NCBI GenBank assembly: GCA_942493345.1
Contig: OW818695.1
Coordinates: 2,604,001 to 2,668,000 of the forward strand
Length of the DNA: 64,000 nucleotides
Direction: 5' to 3'
DNA from: GWE2-42-39 sp942493345
GTDB taxonomy: Bacteria > Bacteroidota > Bacteroidia > Bacteroidales > Prolixibacteraceae
A program made the position numbers and the translations under genes. The notes under the pieces were generated by a model. It searched no databases, had not been told where the DNA came from, and was given only the letters and a program-made list of their open reading frames with translations. Each line of letters opens with the position of its first letter. The first letter of the stretch is position 1. Shown here one piece after another: positions 7,566 to 15,297 of this stretch.

Positions 7566-10565
7566 ATGCAAAACAAAGGTGCTATTCGGTTGTTCGCGAT
7601 CCTGCTTGCATTGGTGTGTGTTTATCAGCTTGCCTTTACTTATGTGTCGGGTAAGGTTGAAAAACAAGCCAAAGAGTATGCGAAAGGCGACAAAATGAAA
7701 GAACTGTTTTATCTTGATTCCATTTCAGGAGAAACTGTTTACAATTTACTGGGTATCAGAAAATATACCTACAAAGAAGTAAAAGAGCTGGAAATGAACC
7801 TCGGCCTTGACCTGAAAGGCGGGATGAACGTAACGCTGGAAGTGTCGGTGGTCGATCTGATCAAAGCGTTGTCGAATTACAGCAAAGATCCAACATTCAA
7901 TGCGGCAATTACACGTGCCAAAGAGTTACAGGGAAAAAGCCAGGACGATTTCGTTACCCTTTTTGGAAAGGCATTCAACGAAATTGATCCAAATGCCCGA
8001 CTGGCGGCTATTTTCAATACGTTGGAGCTGAAGGACAAAGTAAAATACAACTCGACCAATGCGGAAGTTTTGAAAGTAATTCGTGAACAAACCGACGCAG
8101 CAATCGATAACTCGTTCAACATCATCCGTACCCGAATCGACCGTTTTGGTGTGGCTCAGCCCAATGTGCAGCCATTGCAGACTAAAGGCCGTATTTTGGT
8201 TGAACTTCCTGGTGTCGACGACCCGAAACGTGTGCGCAAACTTTTACAGGGAACGGCCAATCTCGAATTTTGGGAAACGTATGAAAACTCAGAAATTTAC
8301 GAGTCGATGCTGGCTGTCAATGCAAAACTGAAAGAAATTCAGGATTTTGAAAAAAAATCGATAAGCGAAGGAACAAGCGGAGTCGTTGAAAAAACAGACA
8401 GCACCAAAAGCGGAGACTCGTTGCTCAAGGAATTGGAGACCAAACCTGATTCAACCGATGCAGCCAATATCGAAGAAATGAAGAAAAACTATCCTTTATT
8501 TGCTGTTTTAATACCAAGAACAACTCCGCAGGGACAATTATATCCGGGACCGATTGTCGGAACATCTCATGCAAAGGATACTGCAACGGTAAACCGGTAT
8601 TTCAAAACAGAAGCAGTAAAGGCATTACTGCCACGCAGCCTTGCTTTGAAATGGACTTCAAAAGCGATTGACAAAGAAGGAAATTATTTTCACTTGATTG
8701 CCATTAAAATATCAAGCCGCGATGGACGTGCGCCACTTGAGGGCGATGTAATTGTGGATGCCCGTCAGGACTACGAGCAATACGGAAGCCGTCCGGAAGT
8801 TTCGATGACCATGAACAGCGAAGGCGCCAAAGTATGGGCCCGTTTGACCAAGGAAAACATTGGCAAATCGGTAGCTATTGTTTTGGATGGTTATGTGCGT
8901 TCGTACCCGACGGTAAATACCGAAATCACCGGTGGACGTTCAAGCATCACCGGCCTGGAAACAGTTGAAGAAGCGCTTGACCTTGCCAACATTCTGAAAT
9001 CAGGAAAAATGCCGGCATCTGCCAATATTGTTCAGGAACAAATTGTCGGACCTTCTCTGGGTAAAGAAGCAATTAACAGCGGTATGTGGTCGTTTATTCT
9101 GGCGTTCCTTCTGGTGCTTGGCTACATGGTATTCTTTTATAGCAGACATGCAGGAATGGCCGCCAATATTGCTTTGCTGGTTAACGTTTTCTTCATGTTT
9201 GGAATCATGGCATCAATGGGCGCTGTACTTACATTGCCTGGTATTGCCGGTATCGTGCTTACCCTGGGGATGGCCGTTGATGCGAACGTATTGATCTACG
9301 AGCGTATAGAGGAAGAAAATCTCGGAGGCAAAGGTTTGAAACTGGCTATTGCCGATGGATACAGACATGCTTATTCGGCCATTATCGACGGACAGGTAAC
9401 TACCTTGCTTACCGGTATTGTGCTGTATATTTTTGGTTCCGGCCCAATTAAAGGGTTTGCTACCACATTGATCATCGGTATCCTGACTTCTTTGTTCACT
9501 TCTATTTTTATCTCTCGTTTGATCTTTGAACGTCGGTTGGCGAAGAATAAACCGATTGTTTTCACAACCAAAAGAACAACCCAATGGCTCAGAACTATAT
9601 CAATTGATTTTCTGGGGAAACGGAAGTTGTTTTATATGATTTCAGGTGGAATCATGTTTGTTTGCGTCGCTTCGATGGTTTTCAAAGGGTTCAATTATGG
9701 CATCGATTTCAGTGGCGGACGTTCGTATATCGTGAAGTTTGATCAGAAGATAAAAGTAAGCGAAGTCGGAAGTGCATTGAATGCTGTTTTCGGTGAAACG
9801 CCTGAAGTAAAAACAATTGGCGATGGAAATCAGGTAAAAATTACTACCAAATACAAAATTGATGAATCAACAGCAGAAGTAGACAATGAAGTAGAAAACA
9901 TGCTTTACAAAGGCTTGCAACAAGGTAATCTTATTGCACAAAGTGTCAGCTTCGATACGTTTATTTCCGATTACCGGAGAAGCTCGGAAAAAGTAGGACC
10001 AACAGTTTCCGACGATATTCAAAAGGATGCAGTTCTTGCTGTTCTTCTTTCGTTGGTTATGATCTTCATTTATGTAGCCATACGTTTCAACAAATGGCAA
10101 TATGGTTTGGGAGGTCTTGTGGCATTGTTCCACGATGCCATGGTCGTATTGGGTGCATATTCGTTGTTCTCCGGAATCATGCCATTTTCGATGGAGGTTG
10201 ACCAGTCGTTTATCGCTGCAATCCTGACGGTGATCGGGTTCTCGATCAACGATACCGTGGTTATCTTCGACCGTATCCGTGAATATTTGCACGTATATCC
10301 GAAACGCAAAATGGAAGAGAATATGAACAACGCAATCAACAACACAATGCGTCGTACATTCAACACTTCGATGACTGTTTTTGTAGTATTGTTTGCCATC
10401 TTTATATTTGGTGGGGCGTCGATGCGGGGCTTCATCTTTGCTCTGCTCGTTGGTACTGTTGCGGGGGTTTATTCTACCGTATTTATTGCAACACCAATTG
10501 CATACGATATGCAGCAAAAAGCGATTCGAAAAGCTGCAGGCAAAGCCGCTGCCGAAAAGAAATAA
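7566..10565 (+). CDS. secDF: Protein translocase subunit SecDF (fused)
   Basis: 999 residues, one chain combining SecD and SecF as is usual in Bacteroidota. It is an inner-membrane RND-family protein that uses the proton gradient to pull secreted proteins through SecYEG. The first membrane segment is at about 7-25. The SecD periplasmic domain follows, with the hallmark DLKGGMNVTLEV (about 83-94) and a long insertion (about 260-320) rich in K, S and D. The six-helix SecD membrane part includes IAGIVLTLGMAVDANVLIYERI, the D and R of the proton path. SecF begins near residue 680 with GFNYGIDFSGGRSYIVKF and contains GFSINDTVVIFDRIREY. A clear terminator follows at 10592. Confidence 0.97.
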   Translation: MQNKGAIRLFAILLALVCVYQLAFTYVSGKVEKQAKEYAKGDKMKELFYLDSISGETVYNLLGIRKYTYKEVKELEMNLGLDLKGGMNVTLEVSVVDLIKALSNYSKDPTFNAAITRAKELQGKSQDDFVTLFGKAFNEIDPNARLAAIFNTLELKDKVKYNSTNAEVLKVIREQTDAAIDNSFNIIRTRIDRFGVAQPNVQPLQTKGRILVELPGVDDPKRVRKLLQGTANLEFWETYENSEIYESMLAVNAKLKEIQDFEKKSISEGTSGVVEKTDSTKSGDSLLKELETKPDSTDAANIEEMKKNYPLFAVLIPRTTPQGQLYPGPIVGTSHAKDTATVNRYFKTEAVKALLPRSLALKWTSKAIDKEGNYFHLIAIKISSRDGRAPLEGDVIVDARQDYEQYGSRPEVSMTMNSEGAKVWARLTKENIGKSVAIVLDGYVRSYPTVNTEITGGRSSITGLETVEEALDLANILKSGKMPASANIVQEQIVGPSLGKEAINSGMWSFILAFLLVLGYMVFFYSRHAGMAANIALLVNVFFMFGIMASMGAVLTLPGIAGIVLTLGMAVDANVLIYERIEEENLGGKGLKLAIADGYRHAYSAIIDGQVTTLLTGIVLYIFGSGPIKGFATTLIIGILTSLFTSIFISRLIFERRLAKNKPIVFTTKRTTQWLRTISIDFLGKRKLFYMISGGIMFVCVASMVFKGFNYGIDFSGGRSYIVKFDQKIKVSEVGSALNAVFGETPEVKTIGDGNQVKITTKYKIDESTAEVDNEVENMLYKGLQQGNLIAQSVSFDTFISDYRRSSEKVGPTVSDDIQKDAVLAVLLSLVMIFIYVAIRFNKWQYGLGGLVALFHDAMVVLGAYSLFSGIMPFSMEVDQSFIAAILTVIGFSINDTVVIFDRIREYLHVYPKRKMEENMNNAINNTMRRTFNTSMTVFVVLFAIFIFGGASMRGFIFALLVGTVAGVYSTVFIATPIAYDMQQKAIRKAAGKAAAEKK

Positions 10566-10591
10566 TAATTTCTGAAATACATTTTAAACCG

Positions 10592-10627
10592 GGCCCGGAG
10601 CTGCAAAGTTTCCGGGCCTTGTTTTTT
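10592..10627 (+). terminator. Rho-independent terminator after secDF
   Basis: An 8-bp GC-rich stem (GGCCCGGA at 10592-10599, TCCGGGCC at 10611-10618) is followed by a T run at 10619-10627 with one G. Confidence 0.85.
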
Positions 10628-10674
10628 TACGAACCATATTTTTAAACCTTTTACCGATGTAAATAACTTGTTTG

Positions 10675-10682
10675 TATATTTG
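10675..10682 (+). promoter_or_regulatory. -7 promoter box upstream of tatA
   Basis: TATATTTG, an exact TAnnTTTG match, lies 38 bp before the tatA ATG and just after the secDF terminator. This supports a separate tatA-lolD transcript. Confidence 0.5.
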
Positions 10683-10720
10683 TGTTCTTATTTTAAACCA
10701 ACGTATAAATTTTAGGAAAA

Positions 10721-11110
10721 ATGATTTCAAATATATTATTCGTAAGCGGGGGAGAGATTGTGGTGGTTCTTTTTTTTGCACTGCTTTTTTTTGGGGCAAA
10801 AGGTATTCCCGATATTGCTAAAACACTAGGTAAGGGAATGCGCGAATTTAAAAAGGCAACCGACGAAATTAAACGGGAGATAGAAACAAGTACCAGTGAT
10901 ATTAAAAAAGATTTCAATGATATTAAATCTTCGGTAACTAAAGAGACAGAAGATATAACCAAAGATCTTAACGACATGAAATCTTCGATGGCCAAAGAAA
11001 CTGAGAATATTGAAAAGGACATCAATGAGATAACCAACGAAACTAAGAATACTGCGACGGATATCAAGAAATCGTTGGAAGATGATGGCCCGAAAACAAC
11101 AGCTCCTTGA
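10721..11110 (+). CDS. tatA: Twin-arginine translocase subunit TatA/TatE family
   Basis: 129 residues. An N-terminal membrane helix (about 9-23, EIVVVLFFALLFFG) is followed by the amphipathic helix AKGIPDIAKTLGKGMREF with the conserved F-G-[AS]-K-x-[IL]-P hinge. The rest is a long charged tail. In the Tat pathway TatA oligomers form the transient pore for folded, cofactor-bearing proteins. The tail (about 50-120) is unusual: it has a repeating pattern built on I-K-K/D-I...K-E-T-E (for example DIKSSVTKETEDITKDL, then DMKSSMAKETENIEKDI). It looks like tandem coiled-coil repeats and is longer than in most TatA proteins. The stop codon overlaps the TTG start of the next gene, so the two are translationally coupled. 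TatC is not in the window. Confidence 0.9.
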   Translation: MISNILFVSGGEIVVVLFFALLFFGAKGIPDIAKTLGKGMREFKKATDEIKREIETSTSDIKKDFNDIKSSVTKETEDITKDLNDMKSSMAKETENIEKDINEITNETKNTATDIKKSLEDDGPKTTAP

Positions 11111-11757
11111 TAAAAATTGAAAACATACGGAAATCATTTGGCGACCTTCAGGTGCTGAAAGGAATTGATCTTGAAATTCCTTCCGGTAAATTGTATTCAA
11201 TTGTTGGCCCCAGTGGCGCCGGAAAAACCACACTTCTTCAAATCATTGGCACATTAAGCAAGCCCGATTCGGGTGAATTGATTCTCAACGGGCAACAGAT
11301 TTCGGGTTTGAATCAAAAAAAACTGGCAGCTTTTCGCAACCGTCAAATCGGGTTTATTTTCCAGTTTCATTATTTATTGCCTGAATTTACAGCGCTCGAA
11401 AATGTGTGCATTCCGGCTTTCATTGCCGGCACATCGAAAAAAGAGGCCGAAACAAAAGCCAAAGAATTACTTTCGTATCTTGGGCTTACCGAACGACTGG
11501 GACACAAACCATCGGAACTTTCGGGAGGCGAACGGCAACGGGTAGCCGCAGCACGTGCACTGATCAACGATCCGGCCGTGGTTTTGGCCGACGAACCTTC
11601 GGGTAATCTCGATACTAAAAACAAGGACGAACTGCACGACCTGTTTTTCGATCTTCGCGACCGCTTCCATCAAACTTTTGTAATTGTTACCCACGATGAG
11701 AATTTTGCCCGCCAATCGGACCGGATCATCCGCATGAAAGATGGGCTGATAGAATAA
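11107..11757 (+). CDS. lolD: ABC transporter ATP-binding protein, LolD/MacB type
   Basis: 216 residues, a single nucleotide-binding domain. The Walker A GPSGAGKT is at 34-41, the Q-loop in RQIGFIFQFHYLLPEF, the signature LSGGERQRVAAARAL, Walker B VVLADEPSGNLD, and the switch His in VIVTHDE. FQFHYLLPEFTALENV and the SGNLD box are typical of the LolD/MacB/FtsE group; LolD extracts lipoproteins from the inner membrane together with LolC/E. I chose the TTG at 11107 because the next ATG would remove the start of the domain, and it overlaps the tatA stop by 4 bp. The permease partner is not adjacent. A truncated copy of the 150-bp repeat starts 18 bp after the stop, marking the left edge of the accessory island. 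Confidence 0.88.
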   Translation: MIKIENIRKSFGDLQVLKGIDLEIPSGKLYSIVGPSGAGKTTLLQIIGTLSKPDSGELILNGQQISGLNQKKLAAFRNRQIGFIFQFHYLLPEFTALENVCIPAFIAGTSKKEAETKAKELLSYLGLTERLGHKPSELSGGERQRVAAARALINDPAVVLADEPSGNLDTKNKDELHDLFFDLRDRFHQTFVIVTHDENFARQSDRIIRMKDGLIE

Positions 11758-11774
11758 GGGAAGGATAAGATACC

Positions 11775-11840
11775 ACCCTCTCCCTGCCTCTCCCAAACAG
11801 GAGATAGTTTGGCCTAGTGAAAATTTGAACGACAAAATAT
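11775..11840 (+). repeat. Island repeat, copy A (3'-truncated)
   Basis: This has the 5' module of the dispersed repeat (ACCCTCTCCCTGCCTCTCCC, then a GGAGATAGTTTGGC-like stretch and TTTGAAC) but lacks the 3' hairpin. It begins 18 bp after the lolD stop, in the same orientation as all the other copies. Confidence 0.75.
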
Positions 11841-11865
11841 AAAAACATCAAAATTTTCAGAATAT

Positions 11866-12090
11866 ATGTATACTATCAAATTCCTGATAAAATACGCCTT
11901 GGTTTTTGCTGTTACGATGTACATTCTTGTCACTATTTTATATCCATGGGTTAAAGAAGAAGCAATTACAAATACAAGTCTTCTGTCTGGCATACCAAAA
12001 TGCCTGATCTGCGGATTAATCTGGGCATTGGCAATGAGGTTTCTACCCAGAAAAAAGCGCTCTCTCAAAGATTCTCATAAAACGCTTTGA
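11866..12090 (+). CDS. Small two-helix membrane protein, unknown function
   Basis: 74 residues. Hydrophobic segments lie at about 8-27 (KYALVFAVTMYILVTILYPW) and 40-58 (LSGIPKCLICGLIWALAMRFL), joined by a short acidic loop, with a basic C-terminus (PRKKRSLK). The inferred topology has both ends in the cytoplasm. I do not recognise a family. It sits between repeat copies A and B: 35 bp after A, and B begins 27 bp after its stop. This makes it look like a one-gene cassette. A toxin or phage-type membrane peptide is possible, but nothing in the sequence demonstrates it. Confidence 0.6.
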   Translation: MYTIKFLIKYALVFAVTMYILVTILYPWVKEEAITNTSLLSGIPKCLICGLIWALAMRFLPRKKRSLKDSHKTL

Positions 12091-12116
12091 AAAAAGATAA
12101 AAACTTTATAGAAACT

Positions 12117-12269
12117 ACCCTCTCCCAACCTCTCCCAAAACGGAAGAGGAGTTTGTTACGGTGGAATATTGAAAGTAAAATACTTTAAAGTGTAAAAGCA
12201 ACTGAATTTATACTGGCCAAAAATTTTCCTCCAGTTGAGGGGAATGTCTGAAGGACAAAGGGGGGACTT
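12117..12269 (+). repeat. Island repeat, copy B (full length)
   Basis: About 153 bp. A 5' pyrimidine/purine module (CCTCTCCCAAAACGGAAGAGG) leads to a central AT-rich part containing AAATACTTTAAAGTGTAAAAGCA. It ends with a 3' module in which TTTTCCTCCAG is followed by TTGAGGGGAA and CTGAAGGACAAAGGGG. The 3' hairpin is imperfect here. Confidence 0.85.
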
Positions 12270-12309
12270 ATCAGGCACCGGAATTAAATGAAAATACTTT
12301 CGTAAAATT

Positions 12310-12461
12310 ACCCTCTCCCGGCCTCTCCCAAAACGGAAGAGGAGTTTGGCTCGGCGGAACTTTGAAAGTAAAATACTTTAAAGTATAAAAGCAACCGGAT
12401 TTATACAGGCCAAGGGTTTTCCCCCGTTCGGGGGAAATGTCCGAAGGAGAAAGGGGGAACT
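12310..12461 (+). repeat. Island repeat, copy C (full length)
   Basis: About 152 bp, 40 bp after copy B and in the same orientation. The 3' module holds a perfect hairpin, TTTCCCCC-GTTC-GGGGGAAA. The central AAATACTTTAAAGTATAAAAG is nearly identical to copies B and D. Confidence 0.85.
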
Positions 12462-12533
12462 TATCTGATAATTTCTTAAATTGTAGAGATAAAATCTATT
12501 GTGATAGAGACCTATAAAAAGCGAAGAACAATT

Positions 12534-12971
12534 ATGGTTCGGTTATCAGATACCCGGGAATATGAATTTTATTTTGGAGCTACGACTGAAACAAAAGCAA
12601 GAGCTGTCGAACTTCGGAAAAATATGACCGATGCGGAAAAATATCTTTGGCGGCACCTGCGAAACCGGAAAATGAAAGGATTAAAATTCCGCAGACAACA
12701 TCCGGCTGATATTTTCATTCTCGATTTTTACTGCCATGAACGGAAACTTGCTATTGAAATCGACGGAGGAATCCATAACAGCGAAAGCCAGAAAGAATGG
12801 GATGAGAACCGGACTTTTGAATTAAACCGGTTTGACATAAAAGTTATCCGGTTTACCAACGAAGAAGTTTGGGATAATATGAGAGCAGTGCTTCAACGGA
12901 TTGAAGCTGAATTAAACCCTCTCCCTGCCTCTCCCAAAACGGAAGAGGAGCTTGGCTCGGCAGAACTTTGA
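12534..12971 (+). CDS. DUF559 (Vsr/PD-(D/E)XK-like) endonuclease-domain protein
   Basis: 145 residues from the ATG at 12534; a GTG at 12501 would add 11. The DUF559 core is complete: LRKNMTDAEKYLWRHLRNR, KFRRQHPADIFILDFYC with D64, and the catalytic-type LAIEIDGGIH with E75 and D77, then VIRFTNEEVW. The fold belongs to the restriction-endonuclease/Vsr superfamily and is expected to cut DNA; the biological role of stand-alone DUF559 proteins is not settled. The last 18 residues (N128 to L145) and the stop codon are encoded by repeat copy D, so the repeat has supplied the C-terminus. The gene lies between copies C and D of the same repeat. Confidence 0.85.
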   Translation: MVRLSDTREYEFYFGATTETKARAVELRKNMTDAEKYLWRHLRNRKMKGLKFRRQHPADIFILDFYCHERKLAIEIDGGIHNSESQKEWDENRTFELNRFDIKVIRFTNEEVWDNMRAVLQRIEAELNPLPASPKTEEELGSAEL

Positions 12972-13063
12972 AGGCAACATACTTTAAAGTATAAAAGCAA
13001 TCGGATTTATACAGGCCAAGGTTTTCCCCTGTTCGGGGGAAATGTTCGCAGGACAAAGGGGGT
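12916..13063 (+). repeat. Island repeat, copy D (overlaps the DUF559 3' end)
   Basis: About 148 bp. The 5' module is read in frame as the last residues of the DUF559 protein and ends the gene at 12969-12971. The 3' module carries the TTCCCCTG-TTCG-GGGGAA hairpin. Confidence 0.85.
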
Positions 13064-13308
13064 AAAAAATACAATTTAAGGGTAACCTTTTCTTCTGAGA
13101 AAGAATTAATTAGCAATGAGACATTTTCCTAATCCTTAAAAGTGTCTCAGGTCATTTTCATTCGGGGTGTTTTTAGATAGAGAAAATTTTTACGGGCTTA
13201 TCTGATGTTTTGTGTGCTTTCCTCAATCCGTAAGGTCATCGGGAAAGAATGCAGGACGGAAGGAAGATGAGGACGTATTGATTTTTTTAATCTTAAAAAC
13301 AAACAGTT
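13064..13308. other. Intergenic region
   Basis: 245 bp between repeat D and the next gene. It holds one imperfect hairpin (TGAGAC at 13117 pairing with GTCTCA at about 13144-13149) and probably the promoter of the 247-aa gene. No gene seen. Confidence 0.4.
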
Positions 13309-14052
13309 ATGAAACAAAAATTCAATTTCAAGACGCTGCCCATGCTGGTTGCAGCACTTACCCTGGCCGACCATTTTGAGGCTGAGAAAAAAACCTTCGT
13401 TGCTGAAAACTCTTTGTGGGCTGATCCGTTTGCAGAAAATTTCCGCAAAGCAGTAGAAGCAATACTCACCGAGTATTATGGCATTAACACCAAAGAAGAA
13501 CTGAAAAACAAAACCAAACTGATCAACGAACTGGCTGGCAAAGCCACCGACGATCTCGAAATGGTAAAAACCCAGATTGAACGTGGTTTTCGGGCTTCTC
13601 CGGAAAAATGTTCTTCCCTGCTCGACAAACTTGGTTTTACCGCAAACTGGAACAAGGCAGTACACAGCAACCAATCTGCACTTATTACTCTGTTGTTTGC
13701 TTTCCGTAACAACCTGAACGCCGAATTGCGTGCCGAACTGGAACAAAACGGGGTAAATGCTTTGCGGCTTACCAGTATCCTGTCGTATACCGATGCACTG
13801 AACCAGGCCAACATTACCCAGGAAGGACTGAAAGGCAGCAGCAAACTGGAAACCGAAAAAGCGGTTATTGCCCTGAACAACATTTATGATCAGGCAATGG
13901 ACATCTGCCTGGTCGGGCAGCAACTGTTCAAAAAAGACAAACTCAAAAAAGAGTTGTTTGTGTTTACCAAACTGGTAAAAAAACAAGGAACAACTGTTGC
14001 CGGTAAATCAGGGGGAACAGAAGCGCCTTCGGATGGACCATCCAACAGCTAA
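13309..14052 (+). CDS. Conserved-looking helical protein of unknown function
   Basis: 247 residues, predicted soluble and almost entirely alpha-helical, without a signal peptide (the start MKQKFNFKTLPMLVAALTLA is only weakly hydrophobic). No enzymatic motif is visible. The segment NLNAELRAELEQNGVNALRL and the terminal KKDKLKKELFVFTKLVKKQ look like helical bundles. The C-terminal 20 residues are low complexity (GKSGGTEAPSDGPSNS). It may belong to one of the Bacteroidota DUFs of about 230-250 residues, but I cannot name it with confidence. The gene is followed by a perfect 13-bp hairpin. It lies inside the accessory island on the + strand, like all its neighbours there. Confidence 0.7.
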   Translation: MKQKFNFKTLPMLVAALTLADHFEAEKKTFVAENSLWADPFAENFRKAVEAILTEYYGINTKEELKNKTKLINELAGKATDDLEMVKTQIERGFRASPEKCSSLLDKLGFTANWNKAVHSNQSALITLLFAFRNNLNAELRAELEQNGVNALRLTSILSYTDALNQANITQEGLKGSSKLETEKAVIALNNIYDQAMDICLVGQQLFKKDKLKKELFVFTKLVKKQGTTVAGKSGGTEAPSDGPSNS

Positions 14053-14061
14053 ACAGCGACT

Positions 14062-14095
14062 GATTGGGGAAAGTGTTGTACTTTCCCCAATCCTT
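14062..14095 (+). terminator. Perfect 13-bp hairpin, possible terminator
   Basis: Arms 14062-14074 (GATTGGGGAAAGT) and 14080-14092 pair perfectly around a GTTGT loop. The following sequence is CCTTTCAGG, so the T tract is poor. The hairpin sits 9 bp after the 247-aa gene and 8 bp before the ATG of the heptad-repeat ORF, so it could also control that ORF. Confidence 0.55.
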
Positions 14096-14099
14096 TCAG

Positions 14100-14340
14100 G
14101 ATGGAAAAGCATACGGGACACATGGAAAAGCATACTGACAACTTGGATGAAGCCACGTACAACATGGAAAAGTATACGGACGACTTGGATGAATCTGCGT
14201 ACAACATGGAAATCGTAACGGGGCAACCGGATAGCTCTCCGTACAACATGGATGGCTCTGCGTACGGGATAGACAACTCCGCACATGAGCTGGATAGTTT
14301 TGCGGAAGAATTGGATGACTCTGCTAACGACCTGAAAGAT
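14100..14340 (+). repeat. 21-bp tandem repeat array
   Basis: About eleven degenerate 21-bp units with the consensus ACATGGAAAAG.ATAC..AC or its variant ACTTGGATGAA.CT.CGTAC. The first units are the most alike and the copies decay toward the 3' end, as in an ageing minisatellite. Confidence 0.7.
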
Positions 14341-14442
14341 TATAGGGGACAGATGGATAAGCATTGGCGAGACATGTTTGATCTAAAGGGAAAACCGAAA
14401 GTGACAGGGAACAGATGGAAAAGAGAAGTGGATAGTGTTTAG
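14101..14442 (+). CDS. Heptad-repeat ORF, unknown function
   Basis: 113 residues. The first ~91 residues consist of thirteen consecutive 7-residue units such as MEKHTGH, MEKHTDN, LDEATYN, MEKYTDD, LDESAYN, LDSFAEE and LDDSAND. Position 1 is M, L or I in all but one unit, and acidic residues are abundant. DNA units of 21 bp underlie it. With one main hydrophobic position per turn pair it could form a weak coiled coil. The tail (KGKPKVTGNRWKREVDSV) is basic. Two other frames are also partly open across the repeat, which is expected of a 21-bp repeat and weakens the coding case. No family recognised. Confidence 0.45.
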   Translation: MEKHTGHMEKHTDNLDEATYNMEKYTDDLDESAYNMEIVTGQPDSSPYNMDGSAYGIDNSAHELDSFAEELDDSANDLKDYRGQMDKHWRDMFDLKGKPKVTGNRWKREVDSV

Positions 14443-14480
14443 AAATCTGTGTAAATTAAAAACTATTAAAAAGATAATAA

Positions 14481-14942
14481 ATGAAAATGCTTGCCAGATA
14501 TTCAGAAACATATGGAATGAAGATGGGTAAAAACCCAGATTTATTTATTTATTCTTTCAGAAAAAAAATTCAGGAGCAATTACGAATTATTGAAGCCAGA
14601 ACAGAAATTCAGGATGATACGATACTATTCAAAAGGATTGTAAGGAATACCACACATTCCGGAATGAACAAAGTAGAAGCAATGAAAATATTAAGAGAAG
14701 GGTCAATCCAAATTAAAAAAATGGGTTCAAACAGAATAAAGGTAATTTGGAAAATCAAGATAGATTCATTACTATTTATGTCTGTTTTCTCAGGATTGGT
14801 TATCGGATTGATGGTTGGATTCACCGGTTCGACTATAATCACGTCAATAGCATGTGGATTAGCGTCTTCGGTAATTGTATTCTCTGTTGGATATGTATGG
14901 ATAGGGGTAGAAATTGACAGAATTATGGAGTCATCAATATGA
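14481..14942 (+). CDS. Membrane protein with C-terminal helix pair, unknown function
   Basis: 153 residues. The N-terminal ~90 are charged and cytoplasmic-looking (YSFRKKIQEQLRIIEARTEI). Two membrane helices follow at about 93-112 (SLLFMSVFSGLVIGLMVGF) and 117-138 (STIITSIACGLASSVIVFSVGYVW), and then a short acidic tail. No family recognised. Base composition is AT-rich, similar to the helicase gene downstream and unlike the core genes. Repeat copy E begins 10 bp after its stop. The gene may form one unit with the heptad-repeat ORF 38 bp upstream. Confidence 0.6.
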   Translation: MKMLARYSETYGMKMGKNPDLFIYSFRKKIQEQLRIIEARTEIQDDTILFKRIVRNTTHSGMNKVEAMKILREGSIQIKKMGSNRIKVIWKIKIDSLLFMSVFSGLVIGLMVGFTGSTIITSIACGLASSVIVFSVGYVWIGVEIDRIMESSI

Positions 14943-14951
14943 CGACTTTTT

Positions 14952-15098
14952 ACCCTCTCCCGGCCTCTCCCAAACGGGAGAGGAGTTTGGTATAGCAGAA
15001 CTTTGAACATCGTAATATAAAAGATTTGAAGCAACTGTATTTTCACTGGCCAAAATTTTCCCCCGATTGGGGGAAATGTCCGAAGGACAAAGAGGGTG
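14952..15098 (+). repeat. Island repeat, copy E (full length)
   Basis: About 147 bp with the same plan: CCCTCTCCCGGCCTCTCCCA, then AGAACTTTGAACAT, then a perfect TTTTCCCCCGATTGGGGGAAA hairpin and CCGAAGGACAAAGAGGG. It starts 10 bp after the preceding stop codon. Confidence 0.85.
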
Positions 15099-15297
15099 AT
15101 TATTAGCTACAAAAATATTTCCTTCACATCTTGGTTACATTTGCTCAATTGTTTACTTTTAAACCAACGTAAATAATTGATAATGAAACCCGCTCCTTAT
15201 TAAAAAACAAGCTATAAATAAGAAAGATTAAATTGTCCTTGCATTCGGAGAATAAACACAACAAAAAATTAGATGATACAAAATAATATTGAGCAAA

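Noticed and set aside
13198..13986. 262-codon minus-strand frame over the 247-aa gene
   Set aside because: Rich in F, Q and C without motif; the + strand frame has a good start, helical character and a downstream hairpin.
13997..14218. Alternative + frame across the 21-bp repeat (TWKSIRT-type units)
   Set aside because: It begins inside the upstream gene and follows automatically from the 21-bp period; the frame starting at 14101 continues further past the repeat.
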